Part shown: in pieces, positions 56,519 through 64,000 of the stretch
Layout: the number at the start of each line of letters is the position of its first letter
Numbering within the stretch: the stretch's first letter is position 1
Assembly (NCBI RefSeq): GCF_030538655.1
Contig: NZ_JAUNTO010000007.1
Coordinates: forward strand, 81,039 to 145,038
Length of the DNA stretch: 64,000 bases
Direction of reading: 5' to 3'
DNA from: Paracoccus sp. (in: a-proteobacteria)
GTDB taxonomy: Bacteria; Pseudomonadota; Alphaproteobacteria; Rhodobacterales; Rhodobacteraceae
The notes under the pieces: model-generated
Told to the model about the DNA's origin: nothing
The model's database searches: none
The model's input: only the letters and a program-made list of their open reading frames with translations
Position numbers and translations under genes: made by a program

Positions 56519-57877
56519 ATGCGGCGCTTTGGATGGGTCATCGTGGCGGGTCTGGCAATGCCGGGGACGGCTTGGGCGGAACAGGTGGTGATCCGTATCG
56601 AGGCCAAACGCGGCCAGACAGCAGCGGCGCAGGCGGCGCAAGGCTGGGGTGCGCAGTTCGGCGATGTGGTGACGTTTCCGGTGCCGGGCGGCTGGACCGC
56701 CATCGGCCTTGGCCCGATGGAGCGGGCCGCCGCCGAAGCGCGGCTGACCGAACTGAAAGCGGCGCGGCAGGTGCCCGCCGACAGCTTTATCGCACCCGCG
56801 CCTGCCGGGGTTGCGGTGGCGGAACCTGTCGTCGTGACAGAACCGGCTGATGTGGCAGAAGTGGCTTCGCAGCCCGAGGCTGAGCCTGCTGCCCCCGCCG
56901 ATCCCTATACCCATGTCATCCGGCTGGAAACCGTGACCGACCGGGCCGAGGCGGATGCCGCGCTGACCCGCTGGCGCGAAACCTTCCCCGAGGCGGGAAT
57001 GTGGGAACTGTCCAACGGTCGCTTTGCGATCGCCACCGGGCCGCTGGAACCTGCCGTGGCAGGCGCGTGGCTGGACGCCTTCAAGGCTGCGGGGCAGGCC
57101 CCGCGCGATGCGTTTCTGAGCGATGTGGCCGAAATGGGGCAGGTGGCGGTTGCGGGCACCCGGCCCGATCTGCCGGCCCCGCCGGCCGCTGCCGCAGACC
57201 TGCCGCCGGTCGAGGATATTCAGCGCGCGCTGCGGTGGGCCGGGCATTATGATGGCCCGATTGACGGCCAAAGCGGCCCCAAAACGCGCGAGGCGATCAC
57301 CCGCGAAATGGCGGCGCAGCGCCTGTCGCCTGATCCCGGCACCGCGATGCAGATGCTGATCGCCCGGCGCGCGGAATGGCGCAATCAGGTCGGGTTGGCG
57401 GAACTGGCTGATGCCCATACCGGGCTGGCCGTGATCGCGCCGCTGGACCGGCTGGCCTTTGACCGCAGCGAACGGGCGCTGTCAATCTATGGTCCCAAGG
57501 ACGGATCTGGCGCGGCGCTGATCCTGTTCAGCCAACCGGGTGGCCAGCAAGAGATGCTTGATCTGGGTGGGCTGGTGACGGCGCTTGGCTGGGTTCCGGC
57601 ACCGGCGCGTGACATCTCGTCCGGGCGGATGGTTCTGGATGGGCGCAATGATACCCATATCGGCTATGCTGAAGGCCGGGTCCGTGATGGCCGGGCCGAA
57701 GGCTATGTGCTGATCTGGCCACTGGCGGACGAGGATGACCAGCGCCGGATCATGGCCGAGATTTCCGATTCCTTCACGCGCACCGGGCCAGGCCAGAACG
57801 AAGGCACGCCGCCGCAACCGCAACTGACCGAAACGCCCGGCAGCGATAGCGTGAATGATCCGCTGCCAAGGGAATAG
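56519..57877 (+). CDS. Secreted SPOR-like/peptidoglycan-binding protein
   Basis: 452 aa. Signal peptide ([15 protein letters not shown]), two SPOR-like repeats ([19 protein letters not shown] and [19 protein letters not shown], each followed by a GxWxxAIGLGP/GRFAIATGP-type strand), a PG_binding_1 domain ([20 protein letters not shown]) and a C-terminal domain of about 150 residues without a name. Likely periplasmic and bound to the cell wall. It may be involved in division or envelope stress. Divergent from glyQ. Confidence 0.8.
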   Translation: MRRFGWVIVAGLAMPGTAWAEQVVIRIEAKRGQTAAAQAAQGWGAQFGDVVTFPVPGGWTAIGLGPMERAAAEARLTELKAARQVPADSFIAPAPAGVAVAEPVVVTEPADVAEVASQPEAEPAAPADPYTHVIRLETVTDRAEADAALTRWRETFPEAGMWELSNGRFAIATGPLEPAVAGAWLDAFKAAGQAPRDAFLSDVAEMGQVAVAGTRPDLPAPPAAAADLPPVEDIQRALRWAGHYDGPIDGQSGPKTREAITREMAAQRLSPDPGTAMQMLIARRAEWRNQVGLAELADAHTGLAVIAPLDRLAFDRSERALSIYGPKDGSGAALILFSQPGGQQEMLDLGGLVTALGWVPAPARDISSGRMVLDGRNDTHIGYAEGRVRDGRAEGYVLIWPLADEDDQRRIMAEISDSFTRTGPGQNEGTPPQPQLTETPGSDSVNDPLPRE

Positions 57878-57934
57878 GCGGGGCAGCAGGCCGCGTCGTA
57901 TAATCAGGTTAATCATTCATGGAAGGACGGCATA

Positions 57935-58168
57935 ATGAAAGCGACCACCACCACTGCCATTCTGGCCATGGCCATGCTGATGGGCTGTGATTCCGCCGAT
58001 GATAAGGCCCCGGCTGTCGGTATGGCCAACCCCGCATCGGAATATTGCGTCAGTATCGGCGGGCGGCTGGAAATCCGCCGTGGTCCTGATGGTGAGGCGG
58101 GCTATTGCCACCTGCCGGACGGGCGTGCTGTCGAGGAATGGGAATTATTCCGCGCGCAGGCCAAATAA
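57935..58168 (+). CDS. DUF333 lipoprotein
   Basis: 77 aa. Lipobox AMLMGCDS, then a complete DUF333 unit: NPASEYCVSIGGRLEIR followed by GEAGYCHLPDGRAVEEWELF. The two cysteines probably form a disulfide. Relatives are small envelope proteins, some studied as heat-shock-like or inhibitor proteins; function here unknown. AAGGA eight bases upstream. Confidence 0.88.
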   Translation: MKATTTTAILAMAMLMGCDSADDKAPAVGMANPASEYCVSIGGRLEIRRGPDGEAGYCHLPDGRAVEEWELFRAQAK

Positions 58169-58229
58169 GGCCGGGTGCTGGATCGGTGTTCTGCGCGGTA
58201 TATAGGCCTGTCATCTGCGGCGGCTGCGC

Positions 58230-59720
58230 CTATCCCCGCCAGAACCGCGGCAGCAGCAGCACCAGAACCGAGATCAGTTCCAGCCGCCCCAGATACATCC
58301 CCAGAATCATCAGCCATTTCGCGCTGTCCGGAAAGTCGCTGACGGCCCCGGTGCGGCTGACCTCTGGCCCCCAGACCGGGCCGATATTGGCGATCGAGCT
58401 CCAGGCGGCGGTCAGCGCGGTTTTCGGATGCAGCCCGGTCAGCGCCAGCCCGACGATCAGCAGGCCAAAGGTCAGCATGAACAGGGTAAAGAACGCCATG
58501 ACCGAATCGACCACCTCTTGCGACAGCGGCTGACCGCCAAGGCGCAGCGGATAGACCCGATGCGGCGAATGCATCCGCCGGATCTGCGCCTTGACCGCGC
58601 GGATCAGCACCAGATAGCGGAACACCTTGACCGAACAGGCCGTCGATCCGGTGCATCCGCCGATCAGCCCGATCACGATCAGCATCGTAAACGGCAGATG
58701 CCCCCAAGCCGTCACATCGGTCGAGGCAAAGCCGGTGCCGGAACTGATCGTGGTGACGTTGAACAGCGTTTCGCGCAGCATATCCAGCGGGTGCGCTTCT
58801 TGCCCCGGTTGCAGCAGGCGCCAGGCCATGATGATGGCGCAGGTATAGCCGATCCAGCGCAGATAGGCGCGCACCTGCACATCCTGCCACAACGGCTGCA
58901 CGTTCCCGCGCGTCGCCTGAATCATGCGGATGAACGGCACCGAGGCCAGCACCATGAACACCGACGCCGCCCATTGCGGCGCACCCAGATAGACGCCGAA
59001 ACTGGCGTCAAAGTTGGAAAACCCGCCGGTGGAACAGGTGGTCAGTGCGTGAACCAGCGCGTCGAATCCGTTCATGCCCAGCATGATATAGGCCACCATG
59101 CAGGCCAGGGTGATGAAGATATACACCATGGTCATCTCGGCCGCGATCTCGCCCGCGCGGGGCAGGATCTTGCCCATGGTGTCGAACCCTTCCGAGCGGA
59201 AAAACTGCATCCCGCCGACTTTCATCACCGGCAGAAACACCATGGCGACCACGACGATCCCCAGCCCGCCAGCCCATTGCGTGATCGCGCGCCACAGATG
59301 CGTGCCGTGCGGCAATTCGTCCAGATGCGGAAAAACCGTGGTGCCAGTGGTGGTAAAACCTGACATCGCCTCGAAATAGGCATCGGTCAGGCTGGCGCCG
59401 GGCTGCCCCAGCACGAAAGGAATCGCGCTGACGACAGGCAGAATTGCCCACAGGCCAGAGGTCAGAATAAACGCCTGCTGGATTGTCAGGCTGTGAATGG
59501 GGCGATGCGTGGCTACTGTGGTCAACACCCCCAGCAGGATGGCGATAGCCGCTGATTCCAGAAAGACCTGCCAGTGCGGGTCGCCGTGCCACCAGTCCAC
59601 CAGCATCGGAAACAGCATTGCCACCCCGATGACGGTCACGATCTTGCCGATGGCATGGGCGACCGGCCCGATCTCGGGCAGCGAGCCGCCGCGTCGCCGC
59701 ACATTCAGCGCCGCCGTCAT
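58230..59720 (-). CDS. trkH: TrkH family potassium uptake protein
   Basis: 496 aa membrane subunit with four pore repeats: AMSGFTTTGTTVF, TTCSTGGFSNFDASF, NVTTISSGTGFASTD and SSIANIGPVWGPEV, each with the selectivity-filter glycine. Works with a TrkA ring that binds NAD(H); trkA is not in the window. Its start overlaps the stop of the DUF1989 gene (ATGA), so the two are translationally coupled. Confidence 0.93.
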   Translation of the reverse strand: MTAALNVRRRGGSLPEIGPVAHAIGKIVTVIGVAMLFPMLVDWWHGDPHWQVFLESAAIAILLGVLTTVATHRPIHSLTIQQAFILTSGLWAILPVVSAIPFVLGQPGASLTDAYFEAMSGFTTTGTTVFPHLDELPHGTHLWRAITQWAGGLGIVVVAMVFLPVMKVGGMQFFRSEGFDTMGKILPRAGEIAAEMTMVYIFITLACMVAYIMLGMNGFDALVHALTTCSTGGFSNFDASFGVYLGAPQWAASVFMVLASVPFIRMIQATRGNVQPLWQDVQVRAYLRWIGYTCAIIMAWRLLQPGQEAHPLDMLRETLFNVTTISSGTGFASTDVTAWGHLPFTMLIVIGLIGGCTGSTACSVKVFRYLVLIRAVKAQIRRMHSPHRVYPLRLGGQPLSQEVVDSVMAFFTLFMLTFGLLIVGLALTGLHPKTALTAAWSSIANIGPVWGPEVSRTGAVSDFPDSAKWLMILGMYLGRLELISVLVLLLPRFWRG

Positions 59721-60559
59721 GGCCAGCGATAGCCGCTCGGTGTGGGGGGCGACCAGTCGGCGGGCGGGGCATCCGGTGCATAGATCTGCACCAGCAGCGG
59801 ATAACAGGCCGCCACATCAGACGAATGCTGCGCCCCGCAATCGCCGCCGGGGCAGGCCGACAGCCCGCCGATCAGGTCGATTTCGGCAAAAAACTCCAGC
59901 CTGTCGCCGGGGCGCACGGGGCTGGCTTTCATGAAATACTGCCCGGTGTCGCGGGTGAAGCCGGTGCACATGAAGACGTTCAGCACGTCATGGACCAAGG
60001 GTTCGGCCTCGGACTTTGGGATGTTCAGGTGGTCCGCCAGCGCGCGGGTCAGGTTGGAATGGCAGCAGTGATGATAATCGCCGCCCGACAACAGCCGGTG
60101 TGTGTAGGGATCGCAGCGCGTGCCGATCACATCATGGACCGAGCCGCCGTAGTCGTCTTTGCCATACCAGCCAAGGCTGTCGTGGATGATTGTCGCCATC
60201 GGGCGCAGATAGGGAAAGCCGGACCACATGCAATGCCCGGTGGTCAGATGCGTGCCGTGCAGGGCGCGGGTCTTGCCGGAATAGAACCTCTCGCGCGGGT
60301 CCGCCGCCGACCACAGGTTCAGATCACCGACCTGCGGCCCCTCGACGCTGACAATGCTGAAGAAATGCCCGGCCGGCACGGTAAAGCACCGTCCTTCACG
60401 CGGTGGGACCAGCGTTTCCGACACCAGCCGCGCCCCATCCCGCGCCTGGCGCAATGCCGCCAGCCCCGGATCGGGTAACGTGGCCGGATCATAGCAGATC
60501 ACCGGACGGATGGCGCGGCGATCATTGGCATCGGGCGGGGCGTTGTGTTCGGTGCTCAT
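59717..60559 (-). CDS. DUF1989 (urea carboxylase-associated) family protein
   Basis: 280 aa. Family pattern: REGRCFTVPAGHFFSIVSVEGPQVGDLNLW, split in sequence as VPAGHFFSIV and GPQVGDLNLW, plus HCCHSNLTRALA and a cluster of cysteines (CMWSG, CDPYTH, CPGGDCGAQHSSD) that may bind metal. DUF1989 proteins accompany urea carboxylase or act in guanidine/carboxyguanidine breakdown; no such genes are adjacent. The ATG at 60559 follows GAGGT with no spacer, which is unusual. Confidence 0.82.
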   Translation of the reverse strand: MSTEHNAPPDANDRRAIRPVICYDPATLPDPGLAALRQARDGARLVSETLVPPREGRCFTVPAGHFFSIVSVEGPQVGDLNLWSAADPRERFYSGKTRALHGTHLTTGHCMWSGFPYLRPMATIIHDSLGWYGKDDYGGSVHDVIGTRCDPYTHRLLSGGDYHHCCHSNLTRALADHLNIPKSEAEPLVHDVLNVFMCTGFTRDTGQYFMKASPVRPGDRLEFFAEIDLIGGLSACPGGDCGAQHSSDVAACYPLLVQIYAPDAPPADWSPPTPSGYRWP

Positions 60560-60693
60560 ACCTCGGACAACAGCATGACCGACCGCCAAAGGAAAGAGGG
60601 GAGACTCGGCTTGTTCGATGCTGGCTGTGTTCGCTGCTGATCTGTTGGAAATAGTGTGACGGTGCGGGACGCTATGTGCGCCCCGCCCGTGAG

Positions 60694-60715
60694 GATCGGT
60701 TAATTTTAACCGATC
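60694..60715 (-). terminator. Inverted repeat across the tyrS stop codon
   Basis: GATCGGTTAA-TT-TTAACCGATC: 10-bp arms with 2-bp centre. The tyrS stop TAA lies inside one arm. It may be the transcript-ending stem-loop of tyrS although no T-run follows. Confidence 0.5.
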
Positions 60716-61944
60716 TGCACCATCCGATGTTTTTTCTTGCCGACCGAGACCTTCAGCCCCTCGCCGATCAGCGCCTGATCCACCGTCATCTGCGGGTCGG
60801 ATACGGGATCGTTGTTCAGCCGCAGCCCGCCTTCGGCAACCAGACGCTTGGCCTCTTTGCCCGAAGAGACGATGCCGGTCTGCACCAGCAATTGCGCGAC
60901 CGGCAGGGGCAGCGCATTGCCCGGCACCGTCACCACCTCAAGATCGCCGCCCGCGCCGCCTTGTTCAAAGACCTCACGCGCGGTGGTTTCGGCGGATGCC
61001 GCCGCATCGGCACCGTGCAGCAGCGTGGTGACGTGGTTGGCCAGAATGACCTTGGCTTCGTTGATTTCCGACCCGGCCAGTGCGCCCAGACGGTCGCATT
61101 CCTCGACCGGCAGTTCGGTATACAGTTTCAGGAACCGGCCCACATCGGCGTCGGTGGTATTGCGCCAGAACTGCCAGAATTCGTAGGGCGACAGCATCTC
61201 GGCGTTCAGCCAGGTCGCCCCGCCCGCCGATTTGCCCATCTTGCGTCCGTCCGAGGTGGTCAGCAGCGGCGTGGTCAGGCCCCAGACCTCGCGGTCAAGG
61301 ACGCGGCGTGTCAGGTCGATGCCGTTGACGATATTACCCCATTGATCCGACCCGCCCATTTGCAGCGTCACGCCGTGACGGCGGTAAAGCTCCATAAAGT
61401 CATAGGCTTGCAGGATCATATAGTTGAATTCAAGGAAAGACAGTGACTGTTCCCGGTCCAGCCGCGATTTCACCGATTCAAACGACAGCATCCGGTTGAC
61501 GCTGAAATGCCGCCCGATGTCGCGCAGGAAATCGAGGTAGTTCAGTCCGACCAGCCAGTCGGCGTTGTTCAGCATCTGCGCGCGGCCGTCCCCATAATCG
61601 AGAAAGCGCGCGAACACCTGCTGCATCCCGTCGATATTGCGCTGAATGGCGGCATCGTCCAGCAAGGGGCGCTCGTCGCTGCGGAACGACGGATCGCCCA
61701 CCTTGGTCGTCCCGCCCCCCATCAGCGTCACCGGCTTGTGTCCGGTTTTCTGGAACCAGCGCAGCAGCATAATATTCAGCAGGTGGCCGACATGCAGCGA
61801 CGCCGCCGTGGCGTCATAGCCAATATATGCCGTCACCGGCCCTTGCGTCAGGGTTTCATCCAGCGCCTGAAGATCGGTGCAGTCAGCCAGAAAGCCGCGC
61901 TGCATGATGACGTTCAGGAAATCCGATTTGGCACGATATGTCAT
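60706..61944 (-). CDS. tyrS: Tyrosyl-tRNA synthetase
   Basis: 412 aa class I synthetase. HIGH-type motif in [19 protein letters not shown]-type motif as [16 protein letters not shown], and a C-terminal S4 RNA-binding region ([20 protein letters not shown]). The ATG at 61944 has AAAGGAA upstream. Divergent from anmK. Confidence 0.97.
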   Translation of the reverse strand: MTYRAKSDFLNVIMQRGFLADCTDLQALDETLTQGPVTAYIGYDATAASLHVGHLLNIMLLRWFQKTGHKPVTLMGGGTTKVGDPSFRSDERPLLDDAAIQRNIDGMQQVFARFLDYGDGRAQMLNNADWLVGLNYLDFLRDIGRHFSVNRMLSFESVKSRLDREQSLSFLEFNYMILQAYDFMELYRRHGVTLQMGGSDQWGNIVNGIDLTRRVLDREVWGLTTPLLTTSDGRKMGKSAGGATWLNAEMLSPYEFWQFWRNTTDADVGRFLKLYTELPVEECDRLGALAGSEINEAKVILANHVTTLLHGADAAASAETTAREVFEQGGAGGDLEVVTVPGNALPLPVAQLLVQTGIVSSGKEAKRLVAEGGLRLNNDPVSDPQMTVDQALIGEGLKVSVGKKKHRMVQIG

Positions 61945-62000
61945 GTCTGTTTCCTTTCCAGTATGGCGCGTATACCGGCGCAAAGAACAAAGGAAAAGCG

Positions 62001-63119
62001 ATGATCCGGGCTTTGGGGATGATGTCGGGCACCTCGCTGGACGGGGTGGATGCGGCGCTGATCGACACGGATGGGGTGCGAATCGGCGGTTTTGGCCGGT
62101 CGGATTATCGCGCCTATTCCGGGAACGAGGCGGGCGCGCTGCACGCGGCGCTTGGGCAATGGCCTGGCGACGAGGGGGTAACGGATGCCGCAGAGATCAC
62201 GCTGGCCAGTCATGCCGATCTGGCGGCGAATTTTACCGAAGCGCAGGTGATCGGCTTTCACGGCCAAACGCTGGCGCATGATCCGGGCGGTCGCGGCACC
62301 CATCAGGCCGGTGATGGTGCGGCGCTGGCCCGTGCCACAGGGCGCCCGATCGTCTGGGATTTCCGCAGCGAAGACGTGCGTCAAGGCGGGCAGGGCGCGC
62401 CGCTGGCGCCGTTCTTTCACTGGGCCTGCGCCGATTGGGCGGCGGGGCAGGGGCTGATTGACCGCGCGCCGGTCGCCTTTCTGAACCTCGGCGGGGTGGG
62501 CAATGTCACATGGGTTGATCCCACGGCAGACACGCCTGAATCGCAGGGGGCCTGCCTTGCCTTTGACACCGGCCCGGCCAATGCGCCGCTGAACGATCTG
62601 ATGCGCGCGCGCGGTCTTGGCACGCGGGATGAGGGTGGGCGACTGGCCGCATCAGGCCGGGCGGATGCGGGCGTTGTGGCCGATTTCCTGCGCCACCCGT
62701 TTTTTGACGCACCGCCGCCCAAATCGCTGGACCGTGACGCCTTTACCGGGCTGGCGGCGTCGGTGGCAGGGCTGACGGATGCCGACGCGGCGGCCACTCT
62801 GGTCGCGGCGCTGGCGGGCGCGGTGGCCGCAGGCTGGCGCTGGATGCCGCAGCCCCCCGCGCAGATGCTGATCTGCGGCGGCGGCCGTCATAACGCGGCA
62901 ATCATGGCGGCGCTGTCGGCGGCGCTGCCCTGCACTGTGGCCCCGGTCGAAGCCGCCGGGCTGGATGGTGACATGCTGGAGGCGCAGGCGTTCGGCTGGC
63001 TGGCTGTGCGGGTGTTGCGCGGTTTGCCGACATCCGGCCCCGGCACCACCGGCGCGCCCGGCCCGGTCTGCGGCGGACGTATCAGCCACCCGCACGTTCA
63101 TTCCCCCAAGGGGTGTTAA
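62001..63119 (+). CDS. anmK: Anhydro-N-acetylmuramic acid kinase
   Basis: 372 aa. Recycles cell-wall anhydroMurNAc to MurNAc-6-phosphate. N-terminal [22 protein letters not shown]-type ATP loop ([16 protein letters not shown]), [44 protein letters not shown] and [27 protein letters not shown] before the start. Confidence 0.95.
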   Translation: MIRALGMMSGTSLDGVDAALIDTDGVRIGGFGRSDYRAYSGNEAGALHAALGQWPGDEGVTDAAEITLASHADLAANFTEAQVIGFHGQTLAHDPGGRGTHQAGDGAALARATGRPIVWDFRSEDVRQGGQGAPLAPFFHWACADWAAGQGLIDRAPVAFLNLGGVGNVTWVDPTADTPESQGACLAFDTGPANAPLNDLMRARGLGTRDEGGRLAASGRADAGVVADFLRHPFFDAPPPKSLDRDAFTGLAASVAGLTDADAAATLVAALAGAVAAGWRWMPQPPAQMLICGGGRHNAAIMAALSAALPCTVAPVEAAGLDGDMLEAQAFGWLAVRVLRGLPTSGPGTTGAPGPVCGGRISHPHVHSPKGC

Positions 63120-63212
63120 TAAAGATCAAAGGAACGGCGATCCAGGCCACACGTTGAGGCTGTGATGCAGATGAAGCTGCTGACAACAAGCTTTGAGAAT
63201 GAGGAGTCTCAG

Positions 63213-63803
63213 ATGAAAAAGCTCATGATCGCCGCCGCAACCGTTGCCCTGACCGCCCCGGCCTTTGCGCAGGACCAGCCCGACGCCACGACCACCGATC
63301 CGGCCGCTGTGCCGACCGAGGAAACCACCACCGCGCCGGGGCTGGAGCCGACCGGCGTTCTCGATCCGGCTGCCCAGCCTGCGACTGATCCGGTCATGAC
63401 CACACCGACTGCTGATCCTGCCATGACCGTAACCGACCATGCCTCGGCGACAGTGACTGCGGCCCAGCCGGGCGTCACCGCATCGTGGCTGACCAGCCGT
63501 TCGATCTGGACCACCAATCAGCCGTCAAGCACAGCCTGGGTTGATGTGACCGTGAGCGAACGTCCGTCGGAATGGGAACAGATCGCCGACGTGTCGGATC
63601 TGGTGCTGACCGACGATGGCCATCTGGTCGGCTATACCGCTGACATCGGTGGTTTCTTGGGGATGGGCGTCCATACCGTCTTGCTGGACCGCGACACGCT
63701 GCACGTCGTCCGCTTTGGCGACGATGCCTATCTGGTGACGAACTACACCAGAGAAGAGCTTGAGGCGATGCCCGAATTCGACACCGAATTGGTGCATGAT
63801 TAA
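63213..63803 (+). CDS. Secreted PRC-barrel-like protein
   Basis: 196 aa. Signal peptide (MKKLMIAAATVALTAPAFAQ), a Thr/Pro/Ala/Asp-rich linker to about residue 95, and a C-terminal domain (EQIADVSDLVLTDDGHLVGY, TADIGGFLGMGVHTVLLDRD) typical of PRC-barrel proteins. Often several copies occur in alphaproteobacteria; the role is unknown. AGGAG seven bases upstream. Followed by a strong terminator. Confidence 0.8.
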   Translation: MKKLMIAAATVALTAPAFAQDQPDATTTDPAAVPTEETTTAPGLEPTGVLDPAAQPATDPVMTTPTADPAMTVTDHASATVTAAQPGVTASWLTSRSIWTTNQPSSTAWVDVTVSERPSEWEQIADVSDLVLTDDGHLVGYTADIGGFLGMGVHTVLLDRDTLHVVRFGDDAYLVTNYTREELEAMPEFDTELVHD

Positions 63804-63826
63804 GGTGTTATCCGGTGTTCCCGGGG

Positions 63827-63856
63827 AAAGGGGCGCAACTGCGCCCCTTTTTCTTT
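63827..63856 (+). terminator. Intrinsic terminator
   Basis: 10-bp stem AAAGGGGCGC-AACT-GCGCCCCTTT followed by TTCTTT, 24 bases after the PRC-barrel gene. Confidence 0.92.
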
Positions 63857-63877
63857 GCGGATTTGGCAAACCCGCCC

Positions 63878-63906
63878 TTGACGTGCCCGGCGGGTTTCCG
63901 TAAATC
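63878..63906 (+). promoter_or_regulatory. Likely tRNA-Asp promoter
   Basis: TTGACG (63878-63883), 17-bp spacer, TAAATC (63901-63906), about 40 bases before the tRNA. The spacer region overlaps a hairpin AAACCCGCC/GGCGGGTTT (63868-63897), and a second stem CCCCGGC/GCCGGGG (63915-63937) lies between promoter and tRNA. Confidence 0.6.
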
Positions 63907-63945
63907 CCCATCCACCCCGGCGGGCGATCAGCCGGGGATGAGTGG

Positions 63946-64000
63946 GCGGTTGTAGCTCAGTTGGTTAGAGTACCGGCCTGTCACGCCGGGGGTCGCGGGT
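63946..64000 (+). tRNA. tRNA-Asp (GTC), truncated by window end
   Basis: Acceptor arm GCGGTTG, D-arm AGCTCAGTTGGTTAGAGT, anticodon stem CCGGC-CTGTCAC-GCCGG with anticodon GTC. The T-arm and 3' acceptor strand lie beyond the window. Confidence 0.95.

Overview
The window is GC-rich, densely packed chromosomal DNA that looks like a member of the Rhodobacteraceae/Paracoccaceae (Alphaproteobacteria). The clues are family-typical gene pairs: a split HisZ/short HisG, hisS-hisZ-hisG with 4-bp ATGA overlaps, glyQ-(small membrane protein)-glyS, sdhC-sdhD-sdhA-(lipoprotein genes)-sdhB, ppx-rlmE, a virulence-factor-family gene next to a MetF-like reductase and a stand-alone pterin-binding methyltransferase, a one-cysteine DksA, and GyrA with Ala at the Ser83 position. 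The genus cannot be fixed from the sequence alone. There is no phage, insertion sequence, CRISPR array, rRNA or plasmid module.

Layout. 1-4.2 kb: the end of an exopolyphosphatase gene, two tandem related secreted proteins with VPLPA-CTERM-like tails (one with a textbook EF-hand loop), and a periplasmic sugar/sorbosone dehydrogenase. 4.5-8 kb: a small membrane protein, groESL with a clear CIRCE operator and promoter, and a broken glycosyltransferase gene. 8-15.5 kb: hisS-hisZ-hisG, slyX, an MgtC-like protein, a GNAT enzyme, hisC-tyrC and a MoxR ATPase. 15.6-21.5 kb: dksA, a candidate small transcript, a PfpI-like protein coupled to an FAD monooxygenase, prfB, a LysE exporter and a patatin. 21.5-30.8 kb: a decayed DUF502 gene, the methyl-cycle operon ahcY-metK, ppx-rlmE-DUF6522, a MetF-like reductase plus methyl-THF:corrinoid methyltransferase, and an AraC regulator. 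30.9-41.2 kb: miaA/pyrH (divergent), a bacterial voltage-gated sodium channel, cysK, a large MscS-type channel, an AI-2E-type permease and gyrA. 41.3-46.5 kb: a secreted protein, dsbB, a YqaA-like protein, a zinc metallopeptidase, a Coq10/RatA-like protein, tRNA-Val(TAC), cobD and a CobC-like phosphatase. 46.7-52.6 kb: the sdh operon, interrupted by two lipoprotein genes and by a sulfotransferase-like/pyruvyltransferase-like pair. 52.8-64 kb: glyS, glyQ, a SPOR-like/peptidoglycan-binding protein, a DUF333 lipoprotein, DUF1989 and trkH (coupled), tyrS, anmK, a PRC-barrel-like secreted protein and the start of tRNA-Asp(GTC).

How the genes connect. AhcY and MetK recycle and make S-adenosylmethionine, while the MetF-like and pterin-binding proteins supply methyl groups for methionine, so two halves of the methyl cycle lie within 8 kb. 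Succinate dehydrogenase, GroESL, gyrase, four aminoacyl-tRNA synthetase subunits, RF2, MiaA and RlmE make this mostly core-genome territory.

The most unusual signal is not a gene. Two 133-bp intergenic elements (19349-19481 and 37142-37274) share the same layout without gaps: a CGCAACG/CGTTGCG hairpin with an 8-nt loop, exactly 78 bp from hairpin start to array start, then five direct 11-bp units in the same order. Both lie between convergent genes. I do not recognise this element. Other points for follow-up are two pseudogenes, an sdh-promoter direct repeat of TGTGATCACG with 21-bp phasing, and a candidate small RNA next to dksA.
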